Shown here in pieces: positions 8,017-17,314 of a stretch of DNA of 49,524 bases. Source of the stretch: an uncultured Prevotellaceae bacterium (GTDB lineage Bacteria; Bacteroidota; Bacteroidia; Bacteroidales; Bacteroidaceae); assembly GCA_900321965.1 (NCBI GenBank), contig ONYA01000015.1, positions 1 to 49,524 on the forward strand, written 5' to 3'. The number at the start of each line of letters is the position of its first letter. Positions within the stretch are counted from its first letter, which is position 1. The translations under genes and the position numbers were made by a program. The notes under the pieces are model-generated. The model worked only from the letters and a program-made list of their open reading frames with translations, made no database searches and was not told where the DNA came from.

Positions 8017-8484
8017 ATGATAAACAAAGAAGTTTTAAAGACATTGGTGGAAGAGTGGTTGCAGAATGGCGACTACTTCTTAGTAGACATTATTTTTGGT
8101 ACCGACGACCGCATCGTGATTGAGATTGACCATGCCGACGGCGTATGGATTGAAGACTGCGCTGAGCTGAGCCGTTTCCTGCAGGAGAAGTTGGGCGACG
8201 AGTTGGGCGACTACGAGCTGGAGGTCGGCTCTGCCGGACTGGGCCAGCCCTTCAAGGTAGAGCAGCAGTACAAAAACCATATCGGCGACGAGGTGGAGGT
8301 GCTGCAGCAGGACGGCGTGAAGCTGAAAGGTATCCTGAAAGCTGTCGACGGTCGCCAGTTCACCATTACCGTGCAGGAGAAACAGCACGTGGAAGGCAAG
8401 AAGCGCCCCGTCATCGTCGATGTGGACAAGGCTTACACGATGGACGAGGTGAAGTCGGTGAAGTACTTGCTGGCGTTTAAGTAA
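8017..8484 (+). CDS. rimP: Ribosome maturation factor RimP
   Basis: A 155-residue cytoplasmic protein required for maturation of the 30S subunit. The N-terminal domain shows the family pattern VEIDHADGVWIEDCAELSR, and the motif YELEVGSAGLGQPFK corresponds to the conserved Y-x-L-E-V-S-S-P-G-L region, here with A-G-L-G replacing P-G-L. The C-terminal SH3-like domain (about 90-155) carries GDEVEVLQQDG and VDGRQFTITVQ. Length and order are normal for Bacteroidetes. It is the first gene of the conserved rimP-nusA-infB operon, behind a strong promoter and a leader hairpin. Spacing to nusA is 59 bp, filled with a degenerate AT-rich microsatellite. Confidence 0.96.
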   Translation: MINKEVLKTLVEEWLQNGDYFLVDIIFGTDDRIVIEIDHADGVWIEDCAELSRFLQEKLGDELGDYELEVGSAGLGQPFKVEQQYKNHIGDEVEVLQQDGVKLKGILKAVDGRQFTITVQEKQHVEGKKRPVIVDVDKAYTMDEVKSVKYLLAFK

Positions 8485-8531
8485 GATTGAAAATTGATAA
8501 TGGATAATGGATAATTGAAAATTGAAAAATT
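8485..8531. repeat. AT-rich microsatellite linker between rimP and nusA
   Basis: Degenerate head-to-tail copies of 7-11 bp (ATTGAAAATTGATAATGGAT, then ATAATTGAAAATTGAAAA) fill the junction between two co-transcribed genes. No promoter or terminator is apparent. Confidence 0.75.
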
Positions 8532-8543
8532 AAAAAAGATACA

Positions 8544-9803
8544 ATGGCAACAAAGAAAGAAGCGAAAGGCCCCTCAATGATTGAGACCTTTCAGGAATTT
8601 AAAGAGACGAAGAACATTGACCGTACAACGCTGGTAAGTGTGCTCGAAGAGAGCTTCCGCAATGTGATTGCAAAGATCTTCGGTTCGGACGAGAACTTCG
8701 ACGTGATTGTGAACCCCGACAAGGGTGACTTCGAGATTCACCGCAACCGTATCGTCGTTGAGGACGGTGAGGTGAAGGACGAGAACAAGGAAATTGCCCT
8801 GAGCGAGGCCCAGAAGATTGAGCCCGACTACGAGGTAGGCGAAGAGGTGTCTGAGGAAGTGGACTTCCAGAAGTTTGGCCGCCGTGCCATCCTGAACCTG
8901 CGTCAGACGCTGGCTTCAAAGATTCTGGAGCTGGAGCACGACTCGCTCTACCAGAAGTACAAGGACAAGGTTGGCACCGTCGTCAGCGGTGAGGTCTACC
9001 AGATGTGGAAGCGCGAAGTGCTGCTGATGGACGACGAGGGCAACGAGCTGCACCTGCCGAAGAGCGAGCAGATTCCTGCCGACAACTACCACAAGGGCGA
9101 GACCGTCCGCGCCATCGTCAAGGAGGTGCAGAACGAGAACAACAACCCGCGTATCATCTTGAGCCGTACCAGTCCCGTCTTCTTGGAGCGTCTGTTGGAG
9201 GCCGAGGTGCCTGAGATCAACGACGGTCTCATCACCATCAAGCGTGTGGCCCGTATGCCGGGTGAGCGTGCCAAGGTGGCCGTCGAGAGCTACGACGAGC
9301 GCATCGACCCCGTAGGAGCTTGCGTCGGTGTCAAGGGTAGCCGCGTCCACGGCATCGTCCGCGAATTAGGCGGCGAGAATATCGACGTCATCAACTTCTC
9401 GTCAAACACACAGCTCTTCATCCAGCGTGCCCTCTCGCCCGCTAAGGTGAGCAGCATCACACTCGACGAGGAGAACCACAAGGCAGAAGTCTACCTGCAG
9501 CCCGAGGAGGTCAGCCTGGCTATCGGTAAGGGCGGTATGAACATCAAACTGGCTTCGATGCTGACAGAGCACACCATCGACGTATTCCGTGTGGTCAACG
9601 ACAACGTAGAGGACGAAGACATCTACCTCGACGAGTTTGCCGACGAGATCGACCAGTGGATCATCGACTCTATCAAGGCTATCGGTCTCGACACGGCTAA
9701 GGCCGTACTCAACGCACCGCGCGAAATGCTTATCGAGAAGGCCGACCTTGAGGAAGAGACCGTCGACGAAGTGCTGAGCATTCTCCGTGCGGAGTTTGAA
9801 TAA
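8544..9803 (+). CDS. nusA: Transcription termination/antitermination factor NusA
   Basis: A 419-residue RNA polymerase-binding factor that modulates pausing, termination and antitermination. The N-terminal polymerase-binding domain occupies about residues 1-125, an S1 domain follows (GTVVSGEVYQMWKREVLLMD, about 143-205), then two KH domains: KH1 around 250-290 (VGACVGVKGSRVHGIVRELG, with the KGSR loop) and KH2 around 320-350 (AIGKGGMNIKLA). The C-terminal end (SILRAEFE) carries a short helix-hairpin-helix-like tail, and the acidic repeats of enterobacterial NusA are missing, as is usual for Bacteroidetes. The start ATG at 8544 follows the microsatellite linker. It is the second gene of the rimP-nusA-infB operon. 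Confidence 0.97.
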   Translation: MATKKEAKGPSMIETFQEFKETKNIDRTTLVSVLEESFRNVIAKIFGSDENFDVIVNPDKGDFEIHRNRIVVEDGEVKDENKEIALSEAQKIEPDYEVGEEVSEEVDFQKFGRRAILNLRQTLASKILELEHDSLYQKYKDKVGTVVSGEVYQMWKREVLLMDDEGNELHLPKSEQIPADNYHKGETVRAIVKEVQNENNNPRIILSRTSPVFLERLLEAEVPEINDGLITIKRVARMPGERAKVAVESYDERIDPVGACVGVKGSRVHGIVRELGGENIDVINFSSNTQLFIQRALSPAKVSSITLDEENHKAEVYLQPEEVSLAIGKGGMNIKLASMLTEHTIDVFRVVNDNVEDEDIYLDEFADEIDQWIIDSIKAIGLDTAKAVLNAPREMLIEKADLEEETVDEVLSILRAEFE

Positions 9804-9809
9804 TTTCAA

Positions 9810-9850
9810 TGCGAAAATCGTAAATTGTAAATCGTCAAATAGTAAAATAC
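9810..9850. repeat. AT-rich microsatellite linker between nusA and infB
   Basis: Copies of the 10-bp theme GTAAATTGTA / GTAAATCGTC / AAATAGTAAA stand head to tail. The same theme recurs at 5945-6012 and 28808-28857, always outside coding sequence and between same-strand genes. Confidence 0.75.
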
Positions 9851-9854
9851 GTAG

Positions 9855-12698
9855 ATGGGAGTAAGATTAAATAAAGTTTTATCGGAACTGAACATAGGAC
9901 TTCAAACGGCAGTTGATTTCCTGAAGAAGAAGAACAGCCTCGGCGAGGTGAAGGAAGACGCCACCCCGAACACGAAGATCAGCGACGAGCAATACGAGGC
10001 GCTGGTCAACGAGTTCAACCGCGACAAAGCCATCAAGAAGCAGGCCGAGATGATCTTCCCGAAGAAAAAGGAGAAAGAGAAGGAGAAGAAAAAGGAGGAA
10101 GAGACGATTAAGACAGAGGTGCGCCAGCAGTTCAAGCCTTTAGGCAAGATTGACCTGGACAGCCTCAACAAGCGTCCTGCCGCCCCCGCTCCGAAAGAGA
10201 CTCCTAAACCTGAGCCTACTGCCGAGAAACCAGTAAAGGAGGAAGTCGTCGAGGAGGAAAAGCCCGTTGTAACGACTGTGACAGATACTCCCGAACCGGA
10301 GCCGAAGGTTCAGGCTCCTCAGCCCGAAGAGCCCCAGCTGCCGGAGGAGCCGGAAGAGCCTGAACAGCCCGAACAGCAGGAACAGCCTGAACCGGTAGAA
10401 CAGCCCGAACAGACGGCTCCTGCAGATGCAGAGTCGAAGGTGTTCAAACTGAAGACCGAGCAGAAGGCAATGCCCAACCTGAATGTCGTCGGCAAGATTG
10501 ACCTTGACGCCCTGAACCAGAGTACCCGCCCGAAGAAGAAGTCGAAGGAGGAGAAGAAGAAGGAGCGCGAGGAGAAGTTGGCCCAGCAGCGCAGCGAGAA
10601 GAAGAAGCGCGTGCGTATCGGCAAGGAGCGCGTCGACATCGAGGCTGAGGCCAAGAGCGACAATCAAAACAAGAACAAGAATAAGAACAAACAGAAAGGC
10701 GGCAACCAGAACTTCAACGACAACCAGCAGCAACAGCAGGGTGGCGGTAAGAACAAGAAGAACAAGAACCGCCAGGCGCAGAAGCCGTTGGAGGTTGACG
10801 ACGAGGCCGTAGCACGTCAGGTGAAGGAGACGCTGGCTCGTCTGACGACGAAGAACCAGAACAAGAAGGGTGCCAAGTACCGCCGCGAGAAGCGCGACGC
10901 CGTCGCCGAGCGCATGCAGGAGGAGATGGCAGCCGAGGCAGCACAGTCGAAGGTACTGAAGCTGACGGAGTTCGTCACGGTGTCAGAGTTAGCTACGATG
11001 ATGAACGTCGGCGTCAACCAGGTCATCGGCACCTGTATGTCGATCGGCATCATGGTGTCTATCAACCAGCGCCTTGATGCTGAGACCATCAACATCGTGG
11101 CCGAGGAGTTCGGATTCACCACCGAGTACGTCAGTGCTGAGGTGCAGAACGCCATCACCGAGGAGGAGGACGACGAGAACGACCTCATCAGCCGCGCTCC
11201 GATTGTCACCGTCATGGGTCATGTAGACCACGGTAAGACCTCGTTGCTCGACCATATCCGCAATACCAACGTCATTGCCGGTGAGGCCGGCGGCATCACA
11301 CAGCACATCGGTGCCTACAACGTGAAACTGAAGGACGGCCGACAGATTACGTTCCTCGACACACCGGGTCACGAAGCCTTCACCGCCATGCGTGCCCGTG
11401 GTGCTCAGGTGACGGATATCGCCATCATCATCGTGGCTGCCGACGACTCGGTGATGCCTACTACCAAGGAGGCCATCGCCCACGCCCAGGCAGCTAACGT
11501 ACCGATGGTATTCGCTATCAACAAGATTGATAAGCCCGGTGCTAACCCCGATAAGATACGTGAAGACCTGGCCAACATGAACCTGCTCGTCGAGGAGTGG
11601 GGCGGTAAGTACCAGTGTCAGGAGATCTCGGCCAAGAAGGGTCTCGGCGTTGACGAACTGTTAGAGAAGGTACTGCTCGAGGCTGAGATGCTCGACCTGA
11701 AGGCCAACCCCAACCGCAAGGCTACGGGTAGCATCATCGAGTCGTCACTGGACAAGGGGCGTGGCTATGTATCGACGGTGCTTGTGTCGAACGGCACGCT
11801 GAAGCAGGGCGACATCGTCGTCGCCGGCACCAGCTACGGTAAGATCAAGGCTATGTTCAACGAGCGTAACCAGCGCATAGAGACGGCCGGTCCTGCCGAG
11901 CCCGCCATCATCCTCGGACTGAACGGTGCTCCGACGGCCGGCGACTCGTTCCACGTCATGGAGACGGAGCAGGAGGCTCGCGACATCACCAACAAGCGTG
12001 TGCAGCTGCAGCGCGAACAGAGCCTGCGCACCACGACGAAACTCGGTCTCGACGAGCTGTCGCACCGCATCGCACTGGGTGAGTTCCATGAGTTGAACAT
12101 CATCGTCAAGGGCGACACCGACGGTTCTATCGAAGCGCTCTCCGACTCGTTCATCAAACTCTCTACCGAGAAGGTGCAGGTCAACGTCATCTCGAAGGCC
12201 GTGGGTCAGATTTCGGAGAACGACGTCATGCTGGCATCGGCTTCCGAGGCTATCATCGTCGGCTTCCAGGTACGTCCCAGCAGTGAGGCGCGCCGTCTGG
12301 CCGAGCGCGAGGGTGTGGAAATCAACACCTACTCTATCATCTACGACGCCATCGACGAGGTGAAGTCTACGATGCAGGGTATGCTCGACAAGGTGAAGAA
12401 GGAGATCGTCACCGGCGAGATTGAGGTCAAACAGGTGTTCAAGATTTCGAAGGTCGGCACCGTGGCCGGCGGTCTGGTCACCGAGGGCAAGGTCCACAAC
12501 AAGGACAAGGCTCGTGTCATCCGCGACGGTATCGTTATCCATACCGCCAACATCGACGCTCTGAAGCGTTACAAGGACGACGCCAAGGAGGTGGCTACCG
12601 GTCTGGAGTGCGGTATCTCACTCGTCAACTGGGGCGACATCGAGGTCGGCGACATCATCGAGACGTTCACTGAGATTGAGGTAGAACAGAAACTTTAA
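9855..12698 (+). CDS. infB: Translation initiation factor IF-2
   Basis: A 947-residue GTPase that places initiator tRNA on the 30S subunit. The N-terminal 360 residues are low-complexity: Pro/Glu-rich about 95-195, then Lys/Asn/Gln-rich about 225-320, with a repeated motif GKIDLDSLN (residues 97-105) and GKIDLDALN (near 213). The G domain is complete: G1 GHVDHGKT (455-462), G3 DTPGHE (502-507), G4 NKID (556-559), then domains II, III and IV to the C-terminus. The length is typical for Bacteroidetes, whose IF-2 has a long linker. It is the third gene of the rimP operon. The stop is 16 nt upstream of the sufB start, and no terminator separates it from suf. Confidence 0.97.
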   Translation: MGVRLNKVLSELNIGLQTAVDFLKKKNSLGEVKEDATPNTKISDEQYEALVNEFNRDKAIKKQAEMIFPKKKEKEKEKKKEEETIKTEVRQQFKPLGKIDLDSLNKRPAAPAPKETPKPEPTAEKPVKEEVVEEEKPVVTTVTDTPEPEPKVQAPQPEEPQLPEEPEEPEQPEQQEQPEPVEQPEQTAPADAESKVFKLKTEQKAMPNLNVVGKIDLDALNQSTRPKKKSKEEKKKEREEKLAQQRSEKKKRVRIGKERVDIEAEAKSDNQNKNKNKNKQKGGNQNFNDNQQQQQGGGKNKKNKNRQAQKPLEVDDEAVARQVKETLARLTTKNQNKKGAKYRREKRDAVAERMQEEMAAEAAQSKVLKLTEFVTVSELATMMNVGVNQVIGTCMSIGIMVSINQRLDAETINIVAEEFGFTTEYVSAEVQNAITEEEDDENDLISRAPIVTVMGHVDHGKTSLLDHIRNTNVIAGEAGGITQHIGAYNVKLKDGRQITFLDTPGHEAFTAMRARGAQVTDIAIIIVAADDSVMPTTKEAIAHAQAANVPMVFAINKIDKPGANPDKIREDLANMNLLVEEWGGKYQCQEISAKKGLGVDELLEKVLLEAEMLDLKANPNRKATGSIIESSLDKGRGYVSTVLVSNGTLKQGDIVVAGTSYGKIKAMFNERNQRIETAGPAEPAIILGLNGAPTAGDSFHVMETEQEARDITNKRVQLQREQSLRTTTKLGLDELSHRIALGEFHELNIIVKGDTDGSIEALSDSFIKLSTEKVQVNVISKAVGQISENDVMLASASEAIIVGFQVRPSSEARRLAEREGVEINTYSIIYDAIDEVKSTMQGMLDKVKKEIVTGEIEVKQVFKISKVGTVAGGLVTEGKVHNKDKARVIRDGIVIHTANIDALKRYKDDAKEVATGLECGISLVNWGDIEVGDIIETFTEIEVEQKL

Positions 12699-12699
12699 A

Positions 12700-12727
12700 A
12701 GTGAAGAGTGAAGAGTGAAGAGTGAAG
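12700..12727. repeat. AGTGAAG tandem septamer carrying the sufB start
   Basis: Four copies of AGTGAAG join infB to sufB. GTG triplets occur at 12701, 12708, 12715 and 12722, but only 12715 is in frame with sufB. Confidence 0.85.
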
Positions 12728-14196
12728 AATTTGCTTCCGCACAGAATGTAAATAACGAGTTTGTCCGTCAGGTAGCCGAACAGAAGTACGAGTTCGGTTT
12801 CACGACGGACGTACATACGGAAATCATTGAGAAAGGGCTGAACGAGGACGTCGTTCGGCTCATCTCTGCTAAGAAGGGGGAACCAGAGTGGATGCTTGAG
12901 TTCCGCCTGAAGGCTTTTCGCTACTGGCGGGAGCAGACGGCGCCGACATGGGGTCACGTCCACGTGCCCCCCGTCGACTACCAGGCCATCTCCTACTACG
13001 CCGACCCCACCGCCCAGAAGCCCGCGTCCAGCGGTTCCCCCGCTGGCATCGACCCCGAACTGGAAAAGACTTTCGACAAGTTAGGCATCCCCCTCGAAGA
13101 GCGCTTGGCCTTATCCGGCAACACTGCCGTCGACGCTATCATGGACTCCGTCAGCGTCAAGACGACGTTCAAGGAGAAACTTCGCGAGAAGGGCGTCATC
13201 TTCTGCTCTATCGGCGAGGCTATCAAGGAGCACGGCGACCTGGTACGCCAGTACTTAGGCTCGGTGGTGCCCTACCGCGACAATTTCTATGCCGCCCTCA
13301 ACTCGGCGGTATTCTCTGACGGCTCGTTCGTCTACATCCCCAAGGGTGTGCGCTGTCCGATGGAGCTGAGCAGCTACTTCCGCATCAACGCACGCAACAC
13401 CGGCCAGTTCGAGCGCACGCTGATTATTGCTGACGACGACAGCTACGTCAGCTATCTCGAAGGCTGTACGGCACCGATGCGCGACGAGAACCAGCTGCAC
13501 GCTGCCATCGTAGAGATTATCGTCATGAACCGTGCCGAGGTGAAGTACTCCACAGTACAGAATTGGTATCCCGGCGACGAGAACGGCAAGGGGGGCGTAC
13601 TGAACCTTGTGACGAAGCGTGGCGACCTGCGCGGCGTCGACTCGAAACTATCCTGGACACAGGTGGAGACAGGGTCTGCCATCACGTGGAAGTACCCGTC
13701 GTGCATCCTGCGCGGCGACAACAGCGTGGCAGAGTTCTATTCCGTGGCCGTCACCAACAACTACCAGGAGGCCGACACGGGTACCAAGATGATTCACATC
13801 GGACGGAACACCAAGTCGACCATCATCTCGAAGGGTATCTCTGCCGGACATTCGCAGAACTCCTACCGAGGACTGGTACGTGCTGCCGCCACGGCTGAGA
13901 ACGCCCGCAACTACTCGTCGTGCGACTCGCTGCTGTTAGGCAGCCAGTGTGGCGCACACACCTTCCCTTATATGGATGTACACAACGACACCGCCATCTT
14001 CGAACACGAAGCTACGACCTCGAAGATTTCCGAGGACCAGCTCTTCTACTGCAACCAGCGTGGCATTGCCACCGAACAGGCCGTAGGTCTCATCGTCAAC
14101 GGCTACGCGAAGGAAGTGCTGCAGAAGCTCCCCATGGAGTTTGCCGTCGAGGCGCAAAAGCTACTCAGTGTATCACTCGAAGGAACCGTCGGATAA
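12715..14196 (+). CDS. sufB: Fe-S cluster assembly protein SufB
   Basis: A 493-residue scaffold subunit of the SufBC2D complex, which assembles Fe-S clusters in the cytoplasm. Family stretches are clear: [56 protein letters not shown] and the cysteine-bearing [17 protein letters not shown]. The C-terminal beta-helix is complete. The start is uncertain: there is no in-frame ATG before the conserved region, and the best candidate is a GTG at 12715 inside the AGTGAAG repeat; conserved residues begin about 12 codons later. It follows infB by 16 nt and is followed after 4 nt by the methionine sulfoxide reductase gene, then sufC and sufD. Confidence 0.95.
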   Translation: MKSEEFASAQNVNNEFVRQVAEQKYEFGFTTDVHTEIIEKGLNEDVVRLISAKKGEPEWMLEFRLKAFRYWREQTAPTWGHVHVPPVDYQAISYYADPTAQKPASSGSPAGIDPELEKTFDKLGIPLEERLALSGNTAVDAIMDSVSVKTTFKEKLREKGVIFCSIGEAIKEHGDLVRQYLGSVVPYRDNFYAALNSAVFSDGSFVYIPKGVRCPMELSSYFRINARNTGQFERTLIIADDDSYVSYLEGCTAPMRDENQLHAAIVEIIVMNRAEVKYSTVQNWYPGDENGKGGVLNLVTKRGDLRGVDSKLSWTQVETGSAITWKYPSCILRGDNSVAEFYSVAVTNNYQEADTGTKMIHIGRNTKSTIISKGISAGHSQNSYRGLVRAAATAENARNYSSCDSLLLGSQCGAHTFPYMDVHNDTAIFEHEATTSKISEDQLFYCNQRGIATEQAVGLIVNGYAKEVLQKLPMEFAVEAQKLLSVSLEGTVG

Positions 14197-14200
14197 AAAT

Positions 14201-14656
14201 ATGGACAACAAAGAACAGACATACCGTCTGCTCACAGAGCAGATTCAGGCATTGACAGAGGGCGAGACAGACGGCGTAGCCGTGATGGCCAACGTCTGTG
14301 CCGCCATTCATGAAACCATGGGATTCTTCTGGACGGGATTTTACCGAGTGAAGAACGGCGAGTTGGTGTTAGGGCCGTTTCAGGGACCCGTAGCCTGTAT
14401 GCACATCGGTTTCGGCCGCGGCGTTTGCGGCACAGCCTGGAAACAGCGCGAGACCATCGTTGTGCCCGACGTAGAACAGTTCCCCGGCCACATCGCATGT
14501 AGCAGTCTCTCACGCTCGGAGATTGTCGTCCCCGTCTTCTCTAAGGACGGTGACGTGCTTGCCGTGCTCGACATCGACAGCAAGGAGCTCGCCACTTTCG
14601 ACGACACCGACCGTCGCTATCTGGAACAAATCTGCAAGCTGGTGAACGTAGAATGA
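14201..14656 (+). CDS. Free methionine-(R)-sulfoxide reductase (GAF domain)
   Basis: A 151-residue single-GAF protein. Start ATG at 14201, just after the sufB stop, preferred to an upstream in-frame start that would overlap sufB by 56 bases. Cys66, Cys76 and Cys100 (in PVACMHIG, GVCGTAW and HIACSSLS) have the 10- and 24-residue spacing of the three catalytic/resolving cysteines of E. coli fRMsr (MsrC, YebR). The GAF signatures FFWTGFYRV and VLDIDSKELATFDDTD are also present. It reduces free methionine-R-sulfoxide. It lies inside the suf operon between sufB and sufC, which suggests co-expression of oxidative repair with Fe-S assembly. Cytoplasmic; no signal peptide. Confidence 0.92.
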   Translation: MDNKEQTYRLLTEQIQALTEGETDGVAVMANVCAAIHETMGFFWTGFYRVKNGELVLGPFQGPVACMHIGFGRGVCGTAWKQRETIVVPDVEQFPGHIACSSLSRSEIVVPVFSKDGDVLAVLDIDSKELATFDDTDRRYLEQICKLVNVE

Positions 14657-14702
14657 CAAAACTGTTTTACATATCTTTTCGGCATAATAAAAGAAACAAA
14701 AG

Positions 14703-15458
14703 ATGTTAGAGGTAAAGAACTTACACGCCAAGATTGGCGAGAAAGAGATATTGAAGGGCATCGACCTCGTGATTAACGACGGCGAGACCCATGCCATCAT
14801 GGGGCCTAACGGCTCGGGCAAGTCGACGCTGTCGGCAGTCCTCGTGGGTAACCCGCTCTACGAGGTGACGGAGGGCGAAGCATGGTTCAACGGCAAGAAT
14901 CTTCTGGAGATGAAGCCCGAAGACCGCGCACACGAGGGGCTGTTCCTGTCGTTCCAATACCCCGTAGAGATACCGGGAGTATCGATGACCAACTTCATGA
15001 AGGCGGCCATCAACGAGAAGCGCAAGTACCAAGGACTGGCCCCGATGAACGCCGCAGAGTTCCTGAAGCTGATGCGCGAGAAGCGGAAGGTGGTGGAGCT
15101 CGACTCGAAGCTGGCCAACCGTTCCGTCAACGAGGGTTTCAGCGGCGGCGAGAAGAAGCGCAACGAGATTTTCCAGATGGCTATGCTGGAGCCGAAGCTG
15201 AGCATCCTCGACGAGACAGACTCCGGTCTGGATGTCGACGCCATGCGCATCGTGGCCGAGGGTGTCAACAAGCTGCAGACGCCCGAGACGTCGTGTATCG
15301 TCATCACCCACTACGACCGTCTGTTGGAGATGATTCGTCCACAGTTCGTACACGTATTATATAAAGGTAGGATTGTGAAGACCGGCGGTCCGGAGTTGGC
15401 CAAGGAGATACAGGAGCACGGCTACGACTGGATAAAAGAAGAAATCGGCGAAGAGTAA
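14703..15458 (+). CDS. sufC: Fe-S cluster assembly ATPase SufC
   Basis: A 251-residue ABC-type ATPase that energises the SufBC2D scaffold; it is not a transporter. Walker A GPNGSGKST is at residues 34-42, the signature FSGGEKKR at 146-153, Walker B LSILDE at 166-171 with the SufC hallmark DSGLD just after, and the switch His in VITHYDR near 200. The length is standard. The start ATG at 14703 follows the fRMsr stop by 46 nt, a stretch with no evident promoter consensus or terminator. It is the third gene of the sufB-fRMsr-sufC-sufD run. A degenerate repeat linker separates it from sufD. Confidence 0.97.
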   Translation: MLEVKNLHAKIGEKEILKGIDLVINDGETHAIMGPNGSGKSTLSAVLVGNPLYEVTEGEAWFNGKNLLEMKPEDRAHEGLFLSFQYPVEIPGVSMTNFMKAAINEKRKYQGLAPMNAAEFLKLMREKRKVVELDSKLANRSVNEGFSGGEKKRNEIFQMAMLEPKLSILDETDSGLDVDAMRIVAEGVNKLQTPETSCIVITHYDRLLEMIRPQFVHVLYKGRIVKTGGPELAKEIQEHGYDWIKEEIGEE

Positions 15459-15492
15459 GATAATTAGTAATTAGAAATGAGGAATTAGTAAT
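15459..15492. repeat. AT-rich microsatellite linker between sufC and sufD
   Basis: Copies of TAATTAGTAATTAGAAATGA and GGAATTAGTAATTATGATTA run directly into the sufD ATG at 15494. Another example of the intra-operon linker class. Confidence 0.75.
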
Positions 15493-15493
15493 T

Positions 15494-16873
15494 ATGATTA
15501 CTTCAAGCGAGCAGCAATATATCAATCTCTACGAGCAGTGCCGCACGATGATTCACGAGCATAGCAGCGACGTGATGAACAGCGTGCGCGATGAGGCGTT
15601 CGAGGCTTTCAAGGCTCAGGGATTCCCGTCAAAGAAGGTGGAGCGCTATAAGTACACTGACATGGCGAAGCTCTTCGAACCAGACTACGGCCTGAACCTC
15701 AACCGTCTCGAGATTCCTGTCGACCCCTATGCCGCCTTCCGCTGCGACGTGCCCAATCTCTCGACGAACCTATACTTCGTGGTGAACGACAGACCCCTCC
15801 TAACCTCCCCTGCAGGGGAGGAAAAGAATGACATCAGGGGGAATGTCGTTTCAAAAGCGAAACTGCCTGACGGCGTTATTATTGGTAATCTCTCCTCCCC
15901 TATAGGGGAGGCTGGGAGGGGTCGTTACCACCAGTTGGCCGGCAAGGATGACGACGCCGTTACCCAACTCAACACCATGCTGGCGCAGGACGGCCTGCTG
16001 GTCTACGTGCCAAAGAACGTGAAGGTCGACCGCGCCATCCAGGTCATCAACATCCTCAAGTCGGATGTCGACTTGATGGTCAACCGCCGCGTACTCATCA
16101 TCGTCGAAGAAGGGGCAGAAGTAAAGCTCCTATTCTGCGACCATGCTGCCGACGACCGCCAGTTCCTGACGACGCAGGTCATTGAGGCTTTTGTCGGCGA
16201 GCGCGCCCATCTGGGACTGTACTGCCTGGAAGAGACCCACGCTAAGAACGTCCGCGTGAGCAACGTCTACATCGACCAGCAGCGCGACAGTCACGTCTGC
16301 CACAACATCATCACCCTGCATAACGGCTCGACACGCAACAAGCTCGACGTCACACTCAGCGGTGAGGGCGCTGACTGCGAGTGCTACGGCTGCGTCATTG
16401 CCGACAAGGAGCAGCACGTAGACAACAACACGCTCATCGTCCATAAGGCAACCCACTGCACGTCGAACGAGCTTTACAAATACGTGCTTAACGACCGCGC
16501 CACAGGTGCCTTTGCCGGACGCGTCCTTGTGGAACCGGGTGCCCAGAAGACCTCCTCGCAGATGACGAACCAGAATCTGTGTGCCTCGCGCGAGGCAAGG
16601 ATGTACACCCAGCCGATGTTGGAGATTTACGCCGACGACGTGAAGTGCGCCCACGGCTCTACCGTCGGACAACTGAACGACGCTGCCCTATTCTATATGC
16701 GACAGCGTGGCATCAGCGAGGCCGAGGCAAAGACGCTCTTACAGCAGGCTTTCGTCGGCGAGGTCGTCGACCGCATCGACCTGCAACCGCTGCGCGACCG
16801 TCTGCACCACCTCGTCGACATGCGCTTCCGAGGCCGCCTCAGCAAGTGCGAAGGCTGCGGACTCTGCAAATGA
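15494..16873 (+). CDS. sufD: Fe-S cluster assembly protein SufD, with in-frame repeat insertion
   Basis: A 459-residue partner of SufB in the SufBC2D scaffold. The N-terminal part (FKAQGFPSKKVERYKYTDMA) and the beta-helix core (MLAQDGLLVYVPKNVKVDRA to CEGCGLCK) are well conserved. Between VVND (about residue 99) and YHQLAGK (about 145) lies an unusual stretch rich in Gly/Pro/Arg. It is encoded by two inverted 30-bp GC-rich palindromic arms at 15792-15821 and 15894-15923. The frame stays open, so the element adds a surface loop instead of breaking the gene. The protein is probably functional: both flanks are intact and the C-terminal core is complete. It ends the operon at a strong hairpin terminator. 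sufS is absent here and found at 34899. Confidence 0.94.
   Translation: MITSSEQQYINLYEQCRTMIHEHSSDVMNSVRDEAFEAFKAQGFPSKKVERYKYTDMAKLFEPDYGLNLNRLEIPVDPYAAFRCDVPNLSTNLYFVVNDRPLLTSPAGEEKNDIRGNVVSKAKLPDGVIIGNLSSPIGEAGRGRYHQLAGKDDDAVTQLNTMLAQDGLLVYVPKNVKVDRAIQVINILKSDVDLMVNRRVLIIVEEGAEVKLLFCDHAADDRQFLTTQVIEAFVGERAHLGLYCLEETHAKNVRVSNVYIDQQRDSHVCHNIITLHNGSTRNKLDVTLSGEGADCECYGCVIADKEQHVDNNTLIVHKATHCTSNELYKYVLNDRATGAFAGRVLVEPGAQKTSSQMTNQNLCASREARMYTQPMLEIYADDVKCAHGSTVGQLNDAALFYMRQRGISEAEAKTLLQQAFVGEVVDRIDLQPLRDRLHHLVDMRFRGRLSKCEGCGLCK
15792..15923. repeat. 132-bp MITE-like palindromic element inside sufD
   Basis: The left arm 15792-15821 and right arm 15894-15923 are 30-bp inverted copies (26 of 30 positions match). 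Each arm itself contains an 18-bp palindrome centred on CCTCCCCTGCAGGGGAGG or CCTCCCCTATAGGGGAGG. The ends read GACCCCTCC...GGAGGGGTC. The 132 bp are a multiple of three and stay open in the sufD frame (residues about 100-144). The architecture matches the element at 36147-36302. Confidence 0.85.
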
Positions 16874-16902
16874 AAAATCCTCCCTACTAGGGAGGATTTT
16901 TC
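16872..16902. terminator. Bidirectional hairpin terminator after sufD
   Basis: AAAAATCCTCCC (16873-16884), loop TACTA, GGGAGGATTTTT (16890-16901): a 12-bp perfect stem with A-tract and T-tract on its two sides. It overlaps the sufD stop and lies just before the end of the convergent lipoprotein gene, so it can serve both strands. Confidence 0.92.
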
Positions 16903-16903
16903 A

Positions 16904-17293
16904 TTATTTCTTGTTCTTAATCTTCCATTCGCCCTTGTCATTCTTCACCAGGTCGATGGGATTGTTTTGTTCCTTACCTTCGCCGTCAACCATCTTGATG
17001 GTGATGCGTGCGGTGCCAGCCTCCTCGTCGACCTGTTCGTCGACCACCTCGAAGCTCTTGATGTCGAAAGCCTCGGGTTTCTTGCTGGCCTTCTCCTGCA
17101 ACATTGCGACGTAAGTCGTCTTCTGTTCGTCGGTGGCATCCGGCAGGTTGAGCAGGTCGACATAGCCCTTGAAGTCTTTCTGTTGCATACACTTGACGGC
17201 CTGAATGGCGACGCCCTTGGGACTGTTGTCACTACAGCTGGACATAACCATAGCCATGCAGCCGATAACGAACGCTACTAAAATCTTTTTCAT
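16904..17293 (-). CDS. DUF4878-type lipoprotein
   Basis: A 129-residue lipoprotein. The signal peptide MKKILVAFVIGCMAMVMSSC ends in a lipobox with Cys20 as the lipidated residue. The mature part (GVAIQAVKCMQQKDFKGYVD, ending KNDKGEWKIKNKK) fits the DUF4878 pattern, a small cystatin/NTF2-like alpha-beta fold common in Bacteroidetes lipoproteins, with the closing G-E-W-K motif. No acidic run follows Cys20, so it is likely to stay in the periplasm and not be surface-exported. The function is unknown. It is the last gene of a minus-strand run (aroQ, O-methyltransferase, hemolysin III fusion, this gene), 21 bp after the fusion gene. Confidence 0.85.
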   Translation of the reverse strand: MKKILVAFVIGCMAMVMSSCSDNSPKGVAIQAVKCMQQKDFKGYVDLLNLPDATDEQKTTYVAMLQEKASKKPEAFDIKSFEVVDEQVDEEAGTARITIKMVDGEGKEQNNPIDLVKNDKGEWKIKNKK

Positions 17294-17314
17294 GTTCTTG
17301 TTGTTTTAGGGTTA

